Made by a program: the position numbers and the translations under genes | The notes under the pieces: model-generated | The model's database searches: none | What the model was told of the DNA's origin: nothing | What the model saw: only the letters and a program-made list of their open reading frames with translations | Shown: one piece after another, positions 21,428 through 33,595 of the stretch | How positions within the stretch are numbered: the stretch's first letter is position 1 | Layout of the letters: each line of letters starts with the position of its first letter | Assembly: GCA_002946415.1 (NCBI GenBank) | Contig: NJPS01000032.1 | Coordinates: forward strand, 549,759-613,758 | Source: Rutstroemia sp. NJR-2017a BVV2 | Lineage: Eukaryota > Ascomycota > Leotiomycetes > Helotiales > Rutstroemiaceae | Reading direction: 5' to 3' | DNA length: 64,000 nucleotides

Positions 21428-22381
21428 CTAAACATGCTTCCAGAGATGTCTCAACCCCGTCCCTCCCGCCACCGTCCCTAACAACCCCACCCAAAACTCC
21501 GTAACCAAACCCCCCTCCGTACTCCAATGCACCGTCAACGGCGCATACGCACAATTAACAATCAAACTCTTCCACCACCTCTCCAACCACTCCCCATGCT
21601 CCCTCTCCTTCTCCTCCGCGCCCTTCTCCCCCTCTATTTTCCGCAGCTTCTCCCTCTTCCTATACTCATACCCCAACCGCAGAATATCCAACCCCACATG
21701 CACCATCCAGCACCTCACACTCCACAACCACGCCTTCCCCTGCCTCTCCTTACTCCACCCCAAAACCCCCTTCCCGCTCAAATACGCGCCGTTTTCGAGG
21801 ATTTGGTAAGCAGCGCAGGCTAGCACTTGAACCTGCGTGATCTTCCGCACCAGACCGTCTCTCTCCCCGCCATTTTCTTTGCTCGCGAACGCGGCCTTGG
21901 CCCATTTGTAGATACCCAATAGACCCCACAGCCGGCCGAACGTCCGGAAATCGGAAATCGCCCCGCTCAAAGCTTTCAGTCGCGCGGCGACGAGGATCAG
22001 AGATGGAGACGGGGTGGGAATCGCCGAGGTTGGGATGAAGAGCGTGGTGTTGGGGGGGAGGGCGATGGCTTTTTCGATGAGCAGGCGGGCGGTGCTGCGG
22101 ATTTGGTGCAGCGAGAAGCGGGAGATGAGGTTGGAGGTTAGGAGGGTGCTGTAGCAGAGGGTGCAGAGGAGGACGTCGGTGCCGGAGGGGGTGGAGAGGA
22201 TTTTCGAGAGGTGCGTGAGTGTGCTGTCTGTCTTGGAGAGGTACAGGGGGAGCCAGCTGCGGAGGGTTTGGGGGGAGGGGAGCACTGGGGGGGTGCTGAT
22301 GGGATTGGGGATTGGGTTGGGGACGGGGAGGGGGTTCTCCGGGGAGGTGTCGGCGGGTGGGAGACCGTTGATTTCGGACAT
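21428..22381 (-). CDS. pex11C: PEX11C-type peroxisome proliferation protein
   Basis: A single exon of 317 residues. PEX11 proteins are peroxisomal membrane proteins that elongate and divide the organelle. The fungal PEX11C signature is visible: an N-terminal Pro-rich lead, then SWLPLYLSKTDSTLTHLSKI (about residues 37-56), a Cys-containing helix, and the block ISDFRTFGRLWGLLGIYKWA in the middle. An amphipathic charged region follows (KREKLRKIEGEKGAEEKERE), and hydrophobic segments end at the C-terminus. The start is the ATG at 22381 (CCAAAATGTCC); the frame upstream of it continues only through a TTG. It is convergent with the His/Cys-rich gene. A PEX11 relationship is likely; the C subtype is inferred from the order of blocks. 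Confidence 0.75.
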   Translation of the reverse strand: MSEINGLPPADTSPENPLPVPNPIPNPISTPPVLPSPQTLRSWLPLYLSKTDSTLTHLSKILSTPSGTDVLLCTLCYSTLLTSNLISRFSLHQIRSTARLLIEKAIALPPNTTLFIPTSAIPTPSPSLILVAARLKALSGAISDFRTFGRLWGLLGIYKWAKAAFASKENGGERDGLVRKITQVQVLACAAYQILENGAYLSGKGVLGWSKERQGKAWLWSVRCWMVHVGLDILRLGYEYRKREKLRKIEGEKGAEEKEREHGEWLERWWKSLIVNCAYAPLTVHWSTEGGLVTEFWVGLLGTVAGGTGLRHLWKHV

Positions 22382-23838
22382 TTTGGCTGGGTTCAATTCG
22401 GTTCGTGGATGGTGATGGTTTGATTAGATGGTATGGTGAGATGGTAATGATGGAAATAAAACTTAACTGTTTACTCAAGCTTGGTAAGTATTTATCCGGG
22501 TAAGGGAAGCTTATGATGAAGTTGACGTTACGCGATAATGCCGAGGCTCGGAGCTTGAGGTTGGGGTAGCTACAGTAGCGATCTGTATAAAAACGTCACA
22601 CTAGGAATACCTTCTTTTTGAGAGTTAAGAAAAAAAGAGAAAGTTCCCGTATTCAATGTCAAGTAGTATCATATCTAAACCAATCTTTGATATCAATAAT
22701 CAAAATATTTACAAGTTTACCTTGTGGTTTTCGGTGTCATTGTAAGCAATGGCTCTTGTGAGATTGGAGATTTTGGAGGTCGTAGGTCGTCGCTAGGGTA
22801 GCTTCGGCAAGTATTTGTGGGGTGGTTTGTTTTGAATTGAGTGCTCGGTTTTGTGAGTTGTGTTGTGAACTTCACGCTTCTCATCAGCATCACCTTGATA
22901 ACGACGGCACTGTCTCACTATATGAATAGATTCCCCCTTTCTGATGGAGTCGGTAATCGCGTGTAGGAAGCTATTTGGACATTGTCAGGTTAGTATGCTA
23001 AGGCCGAGCTTCTGATTCTAGATTGTTCTCAGACAAGTGGAGTCAGTGCCCGTAAACGTGGACATCGTACCATTCTGAGCAGTTGCTTTTTCGACACTCG
23101 TGGGCCATTGGGCTTGTTAAAGGAGTGTTTTGATAAACCTGCAACCAACGCGATAGAACAATGTTAGGCAGGGTTGCTGAAGTCAAGCTTTTCGAGAGCC
23201 CTCTGGTCTTCCAGCATTCTGGTGGATTCTGCACATAATGTCTGATCTGGATTACTGCATCTAGTGATCAGTACATCCAGGCTCAGCTGAATTACTGCGG
23301 CCATCTCCCTTAGAAACCTCTTGGGTCGATTTATACGTCGGGTGGCCCGTTATGCTAGGGGAAGTAAGATGCTTTACCTGGCTGGAGGATGTGCTTGAGG
23401 ACCAACCAAGACAATCAATCCGTTACCAAGCAGGTCACCATCAGAGCCAAAGCTGGTTCCCACACCCAAGGACAGCTGCAATTGTGCAACAATGAAAGCC
23501 AACGTATTTTTATTGAAGCTAGATATCTATATGCGTCTTCCAAACACTCAAATTCAACGTTTCAACCCATGCCATATGCCAAAATTATGCGCGCTCACCC
23601 ATTCAACTACACCAAGCATGATGTATACCTATCATACAAAGAGACTCCTAAGGGTCTAAAAGTCAACAAAAGCAACGCCTGCAATGCACCCCCGATAATA
23701 TATGTATTCTATAACCCACGCCCCATTCATCACCCCGTATAATTACTCATCAACCAGATCCGACATAAGAATAAAATTCAACGTCAAGGAAAAGTTGCTG
23801 GCAAAATCCTACACAAACGATCCGCAACAGACACTGCC
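22382..23838. other. spacer between PEX11C-type gene and an uncharacterised gene
   Basis: The left part is the promoter of the PEX11C-type gene and the right part the 3' region of the next minus-strand gene. The sequence is AT-rich around 22600-22720. Frames at 23043-23234 and 23389-23742 have no recognisable content. Nothing else was seen. Confidence 0.5.
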
Positions 23839-25203
23839 TCAAAGCTCCATAAATTCCCAATTCATCTTCTCCTTTTCAGCCTCGGCCATCTTCTGGACCT
23901 GTTCCATACCCTTACCCAGACCCCAACCTCGCATAGCTAGATTCGGTCTCAACGTCATCCGGAAGAATCTGCCATGCTTCAGACACTTGTGATCCCATTT
24001 CTCAGCCTTGAAGTCAAAGCCAACACCGGCTGCAAACCATTGGTTCAAGCTGACCTCGGGCCAGTCATCGTTGAAATCAGTGGGGCAAACGAAGTAGCGA
24101 TGAGCTTCAGTCTGGCCGAAATCGACTCTAGAAGTAATGTGAATCGCATACGGTGGTGGTGGACTAGTCGTGAGTGGATTGTTGATGAGATTTGATGGAG
24201 ACAGAACTCTTTGAGGGACGAAAGGTGGCGGGTCCATGGTATCCAAAGTCAGCGAGTTGGCTGTCCATGGTGGTAGTTTTGGTGGTGATTGAGTGAGGCT
24301 GGGCAAACAGCTGCCGGCAAGTGCATATCCCAATGGTGGTTGAGTTGGTAGTGTCACAGGTTCAATACATCGCCAGTTTTTGGAATGAGCAGCACTTGAG
24401 CGACTGTATTTAGAATTGCCAGATTCGTTGCGCATGTGCAACTTTGACTGTGAAACTGGTGGCGATATCCAGCTTGACGATTGCAGAGGGCTTGGAACCC
24501 TGCCGGTTGTTGCAGTCGACTCCTGTGAATTAAGCAGTCTGGCTAGGTCAGACAATCGCGCGCCAGCATTGAAGTTACGTGGCAAGGGACCAGGGAAAGT
24601 AATTGAAGGTGTGGATAAATGAGGTTCATCCAGGCGAGGCGGAGAATTTAGCAAGGGCACAACGCCAGCGCCATTGTTGAAAAAGTCACTGAAAGATTGA
24701 CCCGGCTTGGTGGACAAAGAATTTGAACCTGTGGAGGGAGGAGTGAAAGGCGGCAAGCAGATATCAAAGCCAAGACTGTCAGACTTGATCGTACGCTGTG
24801 TAATGTTTAAGGGCGACGTTGGTGGAGAAACTGGAAACAGCAGTGTGGGAGGAGCTAGATCTGGCGAAGGAGTTCCTCTGACTGGAATTCTGGATTGTCG
24901 ATCTGGATTGTAACCTCGAATAAGTTCGAGAAGGGTCATCTCAGGATCTTCTTCTTCTTCTGGTTCTGAGATCGCTTGCTCGTAAAACTCGGCTAATTTC
25001 TGAAGTCGAGCCACCTCCTGGGCATTGGCCAATGAGAGGCGTTGGGTATATGACAGGAACGACTTGTAGATGGCATCGTGGAGGGGTCGGTTCGGGTCAT
25101 GGTATGGTTTTGCGTTGTTTCGGGTCTCAACCAGCTCTGCGCAGTCACAGCAGAACACCGAGTCTGGCAAGGGGGGAGGTTGACGGCGAGTCATGCTCGA
25201 CAT
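23839..25203 (-). CDS. uncharacterised Pro/Ser-rich protein
   Basis: A single exon of 454 residues if it starts at the ATG at 25203; an in-frame ATG at 25236 would add 11. The family is not recognised. Near the N-terminus is a short Cys cluster (FCCDCAEL), then a helical, acidic segment (EQAISEPEEEEDPEMTLLEL). The middle 250 residues are low-complexity Pro/Ser/Thr with many SP/TP sites, so they are probably disordered and phosphorylated. The last 110 residues are globular-looking and Trp-rich: HRYFVCPTDFNDDWPEVSLN, then WFAAGVGFDFKAEKWDHKCL, and a basic HGRFFRMTLRPN. The conserved part is expected there. No signal peptide or membrane segment is visible. Confidence 0.72.
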   Translation of the reverse strand: MSSMTRRQPPPLPDSVFCCDCAELVETRNNAKPYHDPNRPLHDAIYKSFLSYTQRLSLANAQEVARLQKLAEFYEQAISEPEEEEDPEMTLLELIRGYNPDRQSRIPVRGTPSPDLAPPTLLFPVSPPTSPLNITQRTIKSDSLGFDICLPPFTPPSTGSNSLSTKPGQSFSDFFNNGAGVVPLLNSPPRLDEPHLSTPSITFPGPLPRNFNAGARLSDLARLLNSQESTATTGRVPSPLQSSSWISPPVSQSKLHMRNESGNSKYSRSSAAHSKNWRCIEPVTLPTQPPLGYALAGSCLPSLTQSPPKLPPWTANSLTLDTMDPPPFVPQRVLSPSNLINNPLTTSPPPPYAIHITSRVDFGQTEAHRYFVCPTDFNDDWPEVSLNQWFAAGVGFDFKAEKWDHKCLKHGRFFRMTLRPNLAMRGWGLGKGMEQVQKMAEAEKEKMNWEFMEL

Positions 25204-27738
25204 TATTCGAAAAGTTTTATGAGAATAGGACTTCATGCGGTGACTTGCCAAGGGAGTGAAGTTGTTGATAGCTTTTGACTGGTGGAAGCTCAAGAAGATG
25301 TGCTATTTAGAGAAAACCACCTGATGGTTGGGTTGAAATGAGTCTTTGATCGAAGATTTGGGTGTGTTGCGGAAAAGATGTCAGGTCAAAGAAGGCAAGC
25401 CGTATGATGAAGACTTTATAAAAAAGACCAGGCGAAGAACTGCATACAACAATACAATGTGATTCATTGTTCTACGGGGACTATAATGCGATTCCCGAGC
25501 TCCGCCACTTCTATTCACTTGGGATGAACGAACGTGGATGCAGCTTAATGAGCGAGATGTGTATGGCAACGATTCACTGGGATCCACCGATTCCCCGAGC
25601 GGCGACTATCAGCGTATTCCGGAGTGCTGCCTGAGTGGAAGGCAATCGGATGAAGTCAAGGTCGCCGATATAGGGGTTGTGGATATTCAGTCATTTCGCA
25701 GAGCGGAGCTCGAGTACTGAGGTCGTCGAAGGTGTGAATGTTTGAGCTTCGTAAAGGTTTAATTATGACATCCACAAGTTTCCAAACGGTCCAGTTGCCT
25801 CCCAGCTGATCAAACTCCCTCAAAAGTCATCAGTCTCTTTCTCATTTGACGTCAACATCGTAATTATGTGTGATTGGGCTGCCTTATCATCACCCACGTC
25901 CGAAGAAAGCCCCGAATGTGTTCTGTGATCATGTGTAGAAGCTTTGGTTGCGTATAGACACTTCATCTTTTGTATATCCCACGTGTCGGCACTGTCCGGT
26001 GGGGGAACAAGTCAAGTGTCCACGAGATGTGCTTTTTTATATTCACTCTTTTGCATACGAATAGAAGTGATCTCATACTGGTCATCTTTAAATTACAGAT
26101 TCCCGGAAGGAGATAATCTCCGGTCTAAGTTTTTGGCTCTATTGCGTATTGCTTTGCTCCTCGCCGAATCGTCGGAGATAGACTGTCTCGCTGCATCAAA
26201 TCATCGAGCCTCTCTGCACAGGCACTTGCTGGTATCACTCAACAAGCTTACTCTACATGAGCTTCCATGCCTTCTCCAGCAAATCTGCCACCCTCCATTT
26301 TTGAGCCGTGTTTTATATCTTGGGGGACCAAAATGATTGTGTGGTGCAAGACGAATGACTGACTGGTGGTAGAAGAGCAAGGAGAAGAAGGAGAGAAGAC
26401 AGGTCAGTAAGCCCCCACTCCTCAAATCAAACAGCAGAAAGCGTTACACAGCCAATAAGTCCACCATTGCAGAGAACATACAAGGTGTATACTAAGTTCC
26501 TTTTCGAGGAGAAGCCTTTTGGCTATTGTCTATAATCTTTGGGCTTGGTTTGGTAGTACATGTTGAGCCAGCCCAGCAGAAGCTTTTCAAAGCCATACGT
26601 GACTGATGAATGAGTTTGTATGGGTAAGGAATATGAAAGTTAGTTAGTGTTGCATACATCTAAACCATACCAGATCATGCTCGACAGATGTCTTCCTACT
26701 GGCTTCTCATACCTTACTTTTACCCACCACTTCCACCACCATAATATTGACCAATCCTCCTATAGTTACCCAAGAAAGCAACTGTACATGTGATCAGGAC
26801 TTAAGCAACACCTCACTCAGCTTTTGATCAGGAATATCGATCAATGAACAATTGAATTCATCTCCTACAAAATAGAGACTCTCAACGTCAAAGCTTTCCA
26901 TAATCTGAACCATACGTATGGCTGGCTTCAACGACACAATCACAAAATGATGACTTCCCCAGCCTTCAAACTTTTATAACCAAACCAACTCTTCAACTCA
27001 GGAATTACATGGAAGTAAGGGAAAGTGGTTAAGATACACACTATACCATAACTGCTACAGTAAGATAACCCCAGCCGGCGGTGCATCTATAGGGAGATGG
27101 TCCTAGAGAGGCGCGTCGAAATGATTTGTATTCGAGATACTCGATAAATTCCTTGATTGAAGTATACAACCACGGCAAGCCTCCCTCTTCCTGTGCGCCC
27201 TCTGGACACATCCTTCGAGCTCACGAATAAGAAGCAATAGAGGTGGGGTTACTGCATATCAGAGTATCATTTCTCATCCTCCTCGCCTCCTATCTGGCTA
27301 TCCACCATCCCTCCCCATCCTCTCCTTCCCCTTTTAGACGTACTCTCTTCGCTCTTACAACCCAGGCTCCCAGCAGGAACAAAACTATAATACCATATGA
27401 TATGTGAGAAAAGCCTTGCATGCACACAGTCCTTCTCTCATCTCCTCTCCATGCACCTTTCCCCTTCCCCTTTCCCCTTTCCATTTTCCCAAGCCCATCC
27501 ATATAGCACCAAGCACCACGCAACCCAACCCAACCTAGATCAAAAGCCACCTGAACCCGAGCCCATATTTCCCATCCCATCCCCATACCAAGAATTCGCA
27601 TTTTCTGTTAAGAAGCAAAAAGAACGCCAATGACAGTGCTATGCTTCGCGCAACCAAAACCAAGCCGAAGAGGTAAAAAAGAGAAAAGTAAACCATGCGT
27701 TTTGGGAAGACATAAACATAGAACCTTTCTTTCGCAAT
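25204..27738. other. gene-poor spacer of 2.5 kb
   Basis: The spacer lies between the promoter of the uncharacterised Pro/Ser-rich gene and the EDC3 stop. Frames such as 25944-26336 begin at non-ATG codons and have no recognisable content. The part 26440-27250 is AT-rich, and 27290-27600 is C-rich and probably EDC3 3' sequence. No repeats of note and no RNA gene were identified. Confidence 0.5.
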
Positions 27739-29955
27739 CTATTCCCCCCCTACACTCGCGCTCGCACCCCCCTGAAACCTCATCCCCACAACCCACCTCC
27801 CATCAAACTCGACACCCCTCCTAACCCTCGTCCCCGCCTTCTTCCAAACCGCCTGTCCCAGCCCAATATCCGCGACGAAAAGCTGCCACTCGCCCGATTT
27901 CCCCGAATTGAGTGATGAGGAAATCCCTAGTCCGTCTTCATCTCTGCCTTCGCCCATAACCATCGCTTCAAGTAATCCTTTTTTCGGCGCTCCCATGGCG
28001 ACTACGTAGCGCGTATGGATGTACAATTTGCGTCCATCGATAATGCTGACTTTTCCGCTCGTCGGGTCGATGCCAGTTGGGACGTCAATGGCCAATACAG
28101 CTGCTTTGCTTCTATTCGCCCACTCGATCAACTCATAAGCTGTAGCCTGGTCACCCATTCTTAGCTCCTCAAATGACATAGTAAGACCTAGAAGCCCATC
28201 GACGATAAGATTGATTGGGACATCCAAAGTTTTCACGTATTCGAGTAGTTCCACTTTCGATAGAACACGGCCACCGAAGCCACGGAAGACTTTGAGCTGG
28301 CGTCGTAGCCCGACCAGAAGTTCGGTTTCACGTTCGAGACCGAGAACACAGATGACGACGTTGAGACCGTGGTTACGGAGATGACGGCCGGCTGCTGCGG
28401 CACGGAGACCGCTCTTGTTGTTGCCAGCGAAGACGACGACTGTTGCGATTGAGCTTTTCTTGCCTTGCGTTAGGCCGCGTCCACCGGTGTTAAGTGCTGA
28501 TAAGGCGACTTCGGCGATGCCACGGCCGGCGTTCTCGGACATCATGTCTTCTGTGAGACCGAGCTCGTGGTCTGCTATGTTTTCTAGGTTGAGCATTTGG
28601 AGCGCTGAGATTGGCTCACAGCGACGATCGGAAGGAACCAAATAGAACGCAGGTTTTGATGGTGCACTCTAAGGAGGATTAGCAGATGAATAACTTAGAG
28701 CTTGACGAAAGGGAGTTGTATCCTTACCGAGATATTTCGTGATGGCTGAGAGCTCGGAACGGCGCTCCCTTTCCGTGATGTAGGTCGTCGATGCACACTT
28801 AACTTGCTTTCCGGCCTAGTACGAGAATGCCTACCACTCCCTGAACCTCGCTCTTGCAAATCACTGTCGTCGGCTTCACTGTTCCAGTCCTCCATTGCTT
28901 TGACACTTCCATTTGCCGACTCCAGGACGTTTTCCGTGTAGTGGAGATTCTTTCCGCCTGCTGTTCCTGGTTTCGACTTGGGTAATCGATTATGAGTGAC
29001 CAGACGGTCTGCCTCCGCAATACTGTCTTCTGCTTGTATCTGTGTGAAGATAGTCTTCTTATCGAATTTTGCCAGACTACCCGCGAAATCGAAATCACCC
29101 ATATCTTGTACGTCTGTAGCATCTTCCGTGGCCCAGCCATTCTCTTCCATCCTCTTATCACCCCTTCTTTGTGACTTTTTGAGAGTCGCGAATGGCTGAA
29201 ATGATGGATTTGGTTCGAGCAAAGGTGTTTGTCTCCAACCCTTGGACCGTGCCGTCTGATTTGATGGCGTTACTTCAGGTTCCTGAAAAGCTCTTTCGAC
29301 GGGCTTCCGACCCTGATTCTTTCTTCTTCGAGTTCTCCTTCCTGATTTGGGTGCTGTCGGCTCCACTGACATTTCTCCCTCCGCCTCAAGCTCCTCCAAA
29401 ATTTGCGCTTCTTCGGTTTCCAGTGTATCATCGATTTTTAGGGTGCTCATCGGCTCGATTAACGATGGAGGCACTGGTTCTTTGCGCCGGTCCTCACGAC
29501 TAACCGCAGTCCGCGCCGAATCACCACGCTCCATCCCGGTGCTCTTCCATTGCGCTGGTGTAGGAATTGAAGGTGTGCCTGAACCGGGCCTCCTTCCAAC
29601 ACTCAAGATTGCTGGATCTTCAAATTGTCTTGCGACAGGCGCAACAGGTGTCTTTTGCTGGACGACGGGAGGTGCTTTTAAATTTTCATCCTGTGCTTCC
29701 ACCAGCTCTGTAATTTCGGCCGCGTTGATCGTAAATTCCGGGACATATTTCCCGTTCGCCGGACAAGTAACTGCGAGGCACAGCTGGCGTTAACCCATGC
29801 AAACAGAGATGGTTGGAAATGTGACATGCAAACTTACCATTGCGTAAAGTCAGAGTTTTGCCAGGTTCGATTCCGCTGACAACACCTCTTAGTTGAGCGC
29901 CCGGTGGCGAGCTCAAGGTCACCAACATGGTAAGTCCGATAAATTGGTTCGACAT
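27739..29955 (-). CDS. edc3: EDC3, enhancer of mRNA decapping scaffold
   Basis: P-body scaffold that binds Dcp2 and the helicase Dhh1. Three exons, 29838-29955, 28728-29770 and 27739-28668 (introns 67 and 59 nt), give 696 residues. The N-terminal divergent LSm domain reads MSNQFIGLTMLVTLSSPPGA and, across the first intron, KYVPEFTINAAEITEL. A long disordered Pro/Ser/Arg linker follows. The FDF motif (FDFAGSLAKFDKKTIF, about residues 262-280) is the known Dhh1-binding element. The C-terminal YjeF_N-like Rossmann domain (about 395-690) contains VVVFAGNNKSGLRAAAAGRH and DVPTGIDPTSG and is used for dimerisation. All three hallmark domains are present in order. The start is fixed by the conserved MSNQFIG. 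Confidence 0.93.
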
Positions 29956-30696
29956 GTTGGATTCAGTACTTAATCGTACGCTTCTGCTTGAAGACAAAGC
30001 TTTGCGAGAGGCGGTAATACGTGATTTAGAGCGGTCAGGAAGTATGAAAGACTGGAGTCAATGGATTGCTCGATACCGAATCGATGGAAACCAGAAGCTG
30101 AACAAGAGGACTGAAATCCTTCGAGGCAAATGCGACAACTTGTTATTGCTTCTGATAATAATCTGTTCCAGGTGCTCGAAATCTGAGGAACCTGAAAGTT
30201 TGCAAGGGTAGGTGCTAGCGAGGATGAGAAAGATAAATGCCGCTTTACTTTGTAGACTGTGCCTAGAACCCCACCGCGCTATCGGTAACGTGGGGTGTGT
30301 CTATCGTTCTTTCTGTGAATTTTTATGAAGCTCCTGGAAGTCAGCAGGCAGTTAGATCGACATAATATACTGGTGTATATGGCTCGGTACTCATGATAAA
30401 TTAGCAAATGATTTATGCTGTTCAGTTTCTTTTTGTTATTGTAGGGCTTGGCCATAGGTAATTAGTACATATCTAAAGTGCTTCTTACAGAAAGCACACA
30501 ATCATCCCAATCCACAGCCATAGGCAGATGCCTCGTGCAACTGTGCCTTGTTCCCCCACTACCCATCATGGTTCTATAACGCCGTCTCTATAATCCTCTT
30601 TATCGTGATTTCTCTAGCAAACCCCCCGCGAGCAACTCCAGCAACACCATATATATGTCATGCCATAAGCTCCCGCAAATCCTGATTGGAGATTCG
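29956..30696. promoter_or_regulatory. EDC3 promoter region and PIF1 3' region
   Basis: These 740 bp lie between two minus-strand genes. The part next to 29956 must contain the EDC3 promoter, and that near 30600 the PIF1 3' end. A plus-strand frame at 29927-30211 overlaps the EDC3 start and has no recognisable content. Confidence 0.45.
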
Positions 30697-33595
30697 CTAG
30701 ACATAAGCTCTTGCCTTCTCCCCCTGCTTCTCCCACCCCATCTCACCATAGTCATCATCACTGATATCTACTTCCTTCGTGGCTTTGGTGACTTTCGTGG
30801 GTTTCACTGGCGGATCTGCCTTCGCGACCTTCGGATACTGCAGAGCTTTGTTGACGCTGTACAGACTGTTGTAGAATTCAGCAACCCTTGGATGTGCCAT
30901 CACCTTCCTTGGATCAAAGTTTTGGACCTCAAGGCCTGCCTGACTAGTTGCTCGACTCAGAGCAACATATGCCTGTCCGTTCTCGAACACTTTCTTCAGA
31001 TCGATCTTAACTCTTTCCAGTGTCTGCCCTTGAGCTTTGTGTATGGAAAGAGCCCATGCAAGGATAAGAGGTAGCTGGCTTCGTTGTGCCTGCACCTCAC
31101 CACTTGGTAACTCAATTTTCCACTCTTCTGGCTGTACCAAAAGGTCTCTGACGGTACCATCCGGAAGGGAAAACCGTACCAAGGGATAGAGCCCGCTATT
31201 GCTTGTATTCGGCAACTCTCGATCAATCATTTTGAACTTTTGTATATCTTTTTGCCGTTGATTTTCCTGCGACATATCGGAAAATCCGTCGTCATTGAGA
31301 ATGTCTGGATTCTCATCGTAGATCTTGAATGACTTCTCGCTCATAAATGCTACAACCTTTCCTAACGAGCCGTTGACCAGACCGTCATCCATATTCTTGA
31401 TCAACATGACCTGAGCGCCCTTCTTTAATTCTATGGTCTTGGGGGCCATCATATTTGAAAGGAGTTTGTCTCGGATTGCTAAATCTGTGATTGTTCCGGT
31501 ATCCACAGCCTCGTACTTATACAACTTGCCGTGTAAATTCCGCATTCTGAAAGCGTTGGAGCTTTCTACTTCTTGTCTTGTCGGGAATCTGGAAGATTGG
31601 TTAGTGAAAAGAAACAGTTGATACTATGATTAACATACAATTCCGTAGCAGCCAAATTATCCTCGTACTCTATGGACCGCTTCATTGCTGCAAAAGCGTT
31701 TATAGTTTCCTGTGAGACTTTTCCTAACCGCATTTCGTTCAACATATTTGCAAACACTGTGTGGTACGAATTAGTATACCTATCTCTAGAGTATAGGAAA
31801 GAAACGTACCTGGATCTTTCTGACGGAACACTTCAGTCAGACCGATTGTGTGATGAATAGCCGTGTTCCAAGTCGCCGCATCGAATGCGAATTTGACACC
31901 TCGGCCCTTCTGGCTGTGATCTGGGACAGGTGGTAATTGGAAGAAATCGCCAGTAATAACGAGTTGTATACCACCAAAGGGACGTCCGTTATTACGCATT
32001 CCTCTAGCGATCTCCTCCAACTTATCGAAAAGATCACCGTCCACCATTGAAATCTCATCAACAATCAAAACCTTTGTTCTCAACCAACGATTTTTTGCTT
32101 TTGAATTTCGCTTGATTTTTTTCAGGAGCGTTGGAGTATCCTCTTTTCCAAGTCCTATGCCACCAAAACTGTGCAGTGTTACACCGCCGATGTTGCAGGC
32201 AGCTAGACCTGTCGATGCGGTAACAGCAACACGGTCAGCTTCGCGGACATACTTCTTCTTCAAAGCAGCAATTATAGCCCTCATCAAAACCGATTTTCCT
32301 GTACCAGCAGATCCTGTGAAGAAAACACTTTTCCCCTGATTAACCACCAATTCCTTGACTCGGTTTTGCTCGTCAGTCAACTGTATCGGAGAAAGCTTCG
32401 CAGTCTTTTTGCTACTGTGAGCCTCTGCGACTGTCCCAGCTGTCTCGGTATCATCCAACTTTTTCTTTTGCTTGTCTCTGATTAACTTCTTTTCCTCTTT
32501 GATTGCGCTGGCAGTGGTATTCCAGGGCAGGTTTTTGTCTTTTTGTAAAGGGGTAAATGCCCACTTAGACGCGGCTTCTTTGCTATTGTTTGGACATTCC
32601 CTGGCATAATGGCCTTTCTGATGGCACTTGAAACACATAGCTTCTGAGGAAGTGGAGGAAGTCTGAGAAGTCAATTGGTCCGCCTGCGCTTCTTGTTCAG
32701 CCAATAATGCGTCCTGTTCTGCCTTCCTCTGCGCCCAGGGCAATGTTCTTCGCTTTGACGGCCTAGGATTTGGTTCCTCGTCGTCATCGATGACTATGGC
32801 AGATTGGATCGTCGCTGGTTGTGCGAGCTGTCTCCTCTTCAGAGCTCCAGGTGGCGTATCTTTGTGTGAGGGTGGCGATGAAGACCACGTTGGGGCGCTA
32901 CTTGGGGGTTCTAGTTGCGTTCTTAAGGCGGAACGCGGGGCAAATGGAGAGGACAATATAGTGGAACGAGACGGCTTGGGAGGTGCTGGCATAGACACAT
33001 TGAGAGGTAAAGAAACATCGTTATCAAGGTCCACCTGATCATCGTCGGGGAAGTCGTCGAATTCCGACAGCGAGACATCGTGTGCGGAGGGAAAGGGTCT
33101 GTCTGTTGGACGTTCATCCTGAGTGAGATCAATACTGCTGCTTGGTGTATCTTGGAATGCATCCTGTCTACTAAACACCGAGGTTAAGTTGGAACTTGCT
33201 GCAGACGTTGATCGAACACTAGATAGCCTTTCTCTGGGAGTTGCCTTGGAATTGGTAGAGAGGGCATTTAGGGGATTTGTCGAGTTTGTGTATCCAGTAA
33301 ATCCGCCGATAGTCTGCGACGACCTGATCTTCTTGAAAGATTCTTGGATGTCTACATTTTGAGGAGGATTGCTTGATTTTGACACCTGCTTCGGAGCATT
33401 GTTCTTCGGTTTCGGCGGCTCGAAGTTGTTGGCAGCTCTTTTCAACATCGCGACGGCAATAGAAGAGTACTGTCCTGCTTGATTCTGTACATTAGTGGCG
33501 CGCAATGGATAAGGAGCATGCGCTCTCCAGCGATACGCAAGAAACCTTTGGACGAATGTATATTTGGCTGGAGATGTGGCGCCGCCGAATGGCAT
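30697..33595 (-). CDS. pif1: PIF1-family 5'-to-3' DNA helicase with a CCHC zinc knuckle
   Basis: Superfamily 1B helicase acting in mitochondrial DNA maintenance, telomere regulation and G-quadruplex resolution. Three exons, 31810-33595, 31639-31756 and 30697-31588 (introns 53 and 50 nt), give 931 residues. An N-terminal Arg-rich, acid-free segment fits a mitochondrial presequence. After about 300 disordered residues comes [15 protein letters not shown] (near 320), a retroviral-type zinc knuckle. The helicase core follows: [17 protein letters not shown] (Walker A, near 425), [15 protein letters not shown] (Walker B), [28 protein letters not shown] across an intron, and the C-terminal motifs [25 protein letters not shown] and YVALSRA. 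The second in-frame ATG, at codon 50 (33448), lies after the putative presequence. Confidence 0.92.

Noticed and set aside
21750..22478. Minus-strand frame of 242 codons overlapping the PEX11C-type gene
   Set aside because: Its translation is His/Pro/Arg low-complexity in the shifted frame of the true gene and begins at a non-ATG codon upstream.
23389..23992. Plus-strand frames near the 3' end of the uncharacterised Pro/Ser-rich gene
   Set aside because: They begin at non-ATG or internal codons, have no domain, and overlap the 3' end of the better-supported minus-strand gene.
25944..26336. Plus-strand frame of 130 codons in the 2.5-kb spacer
   Set aside because: It begins at TTG and shows no conserved motif; probably chance.
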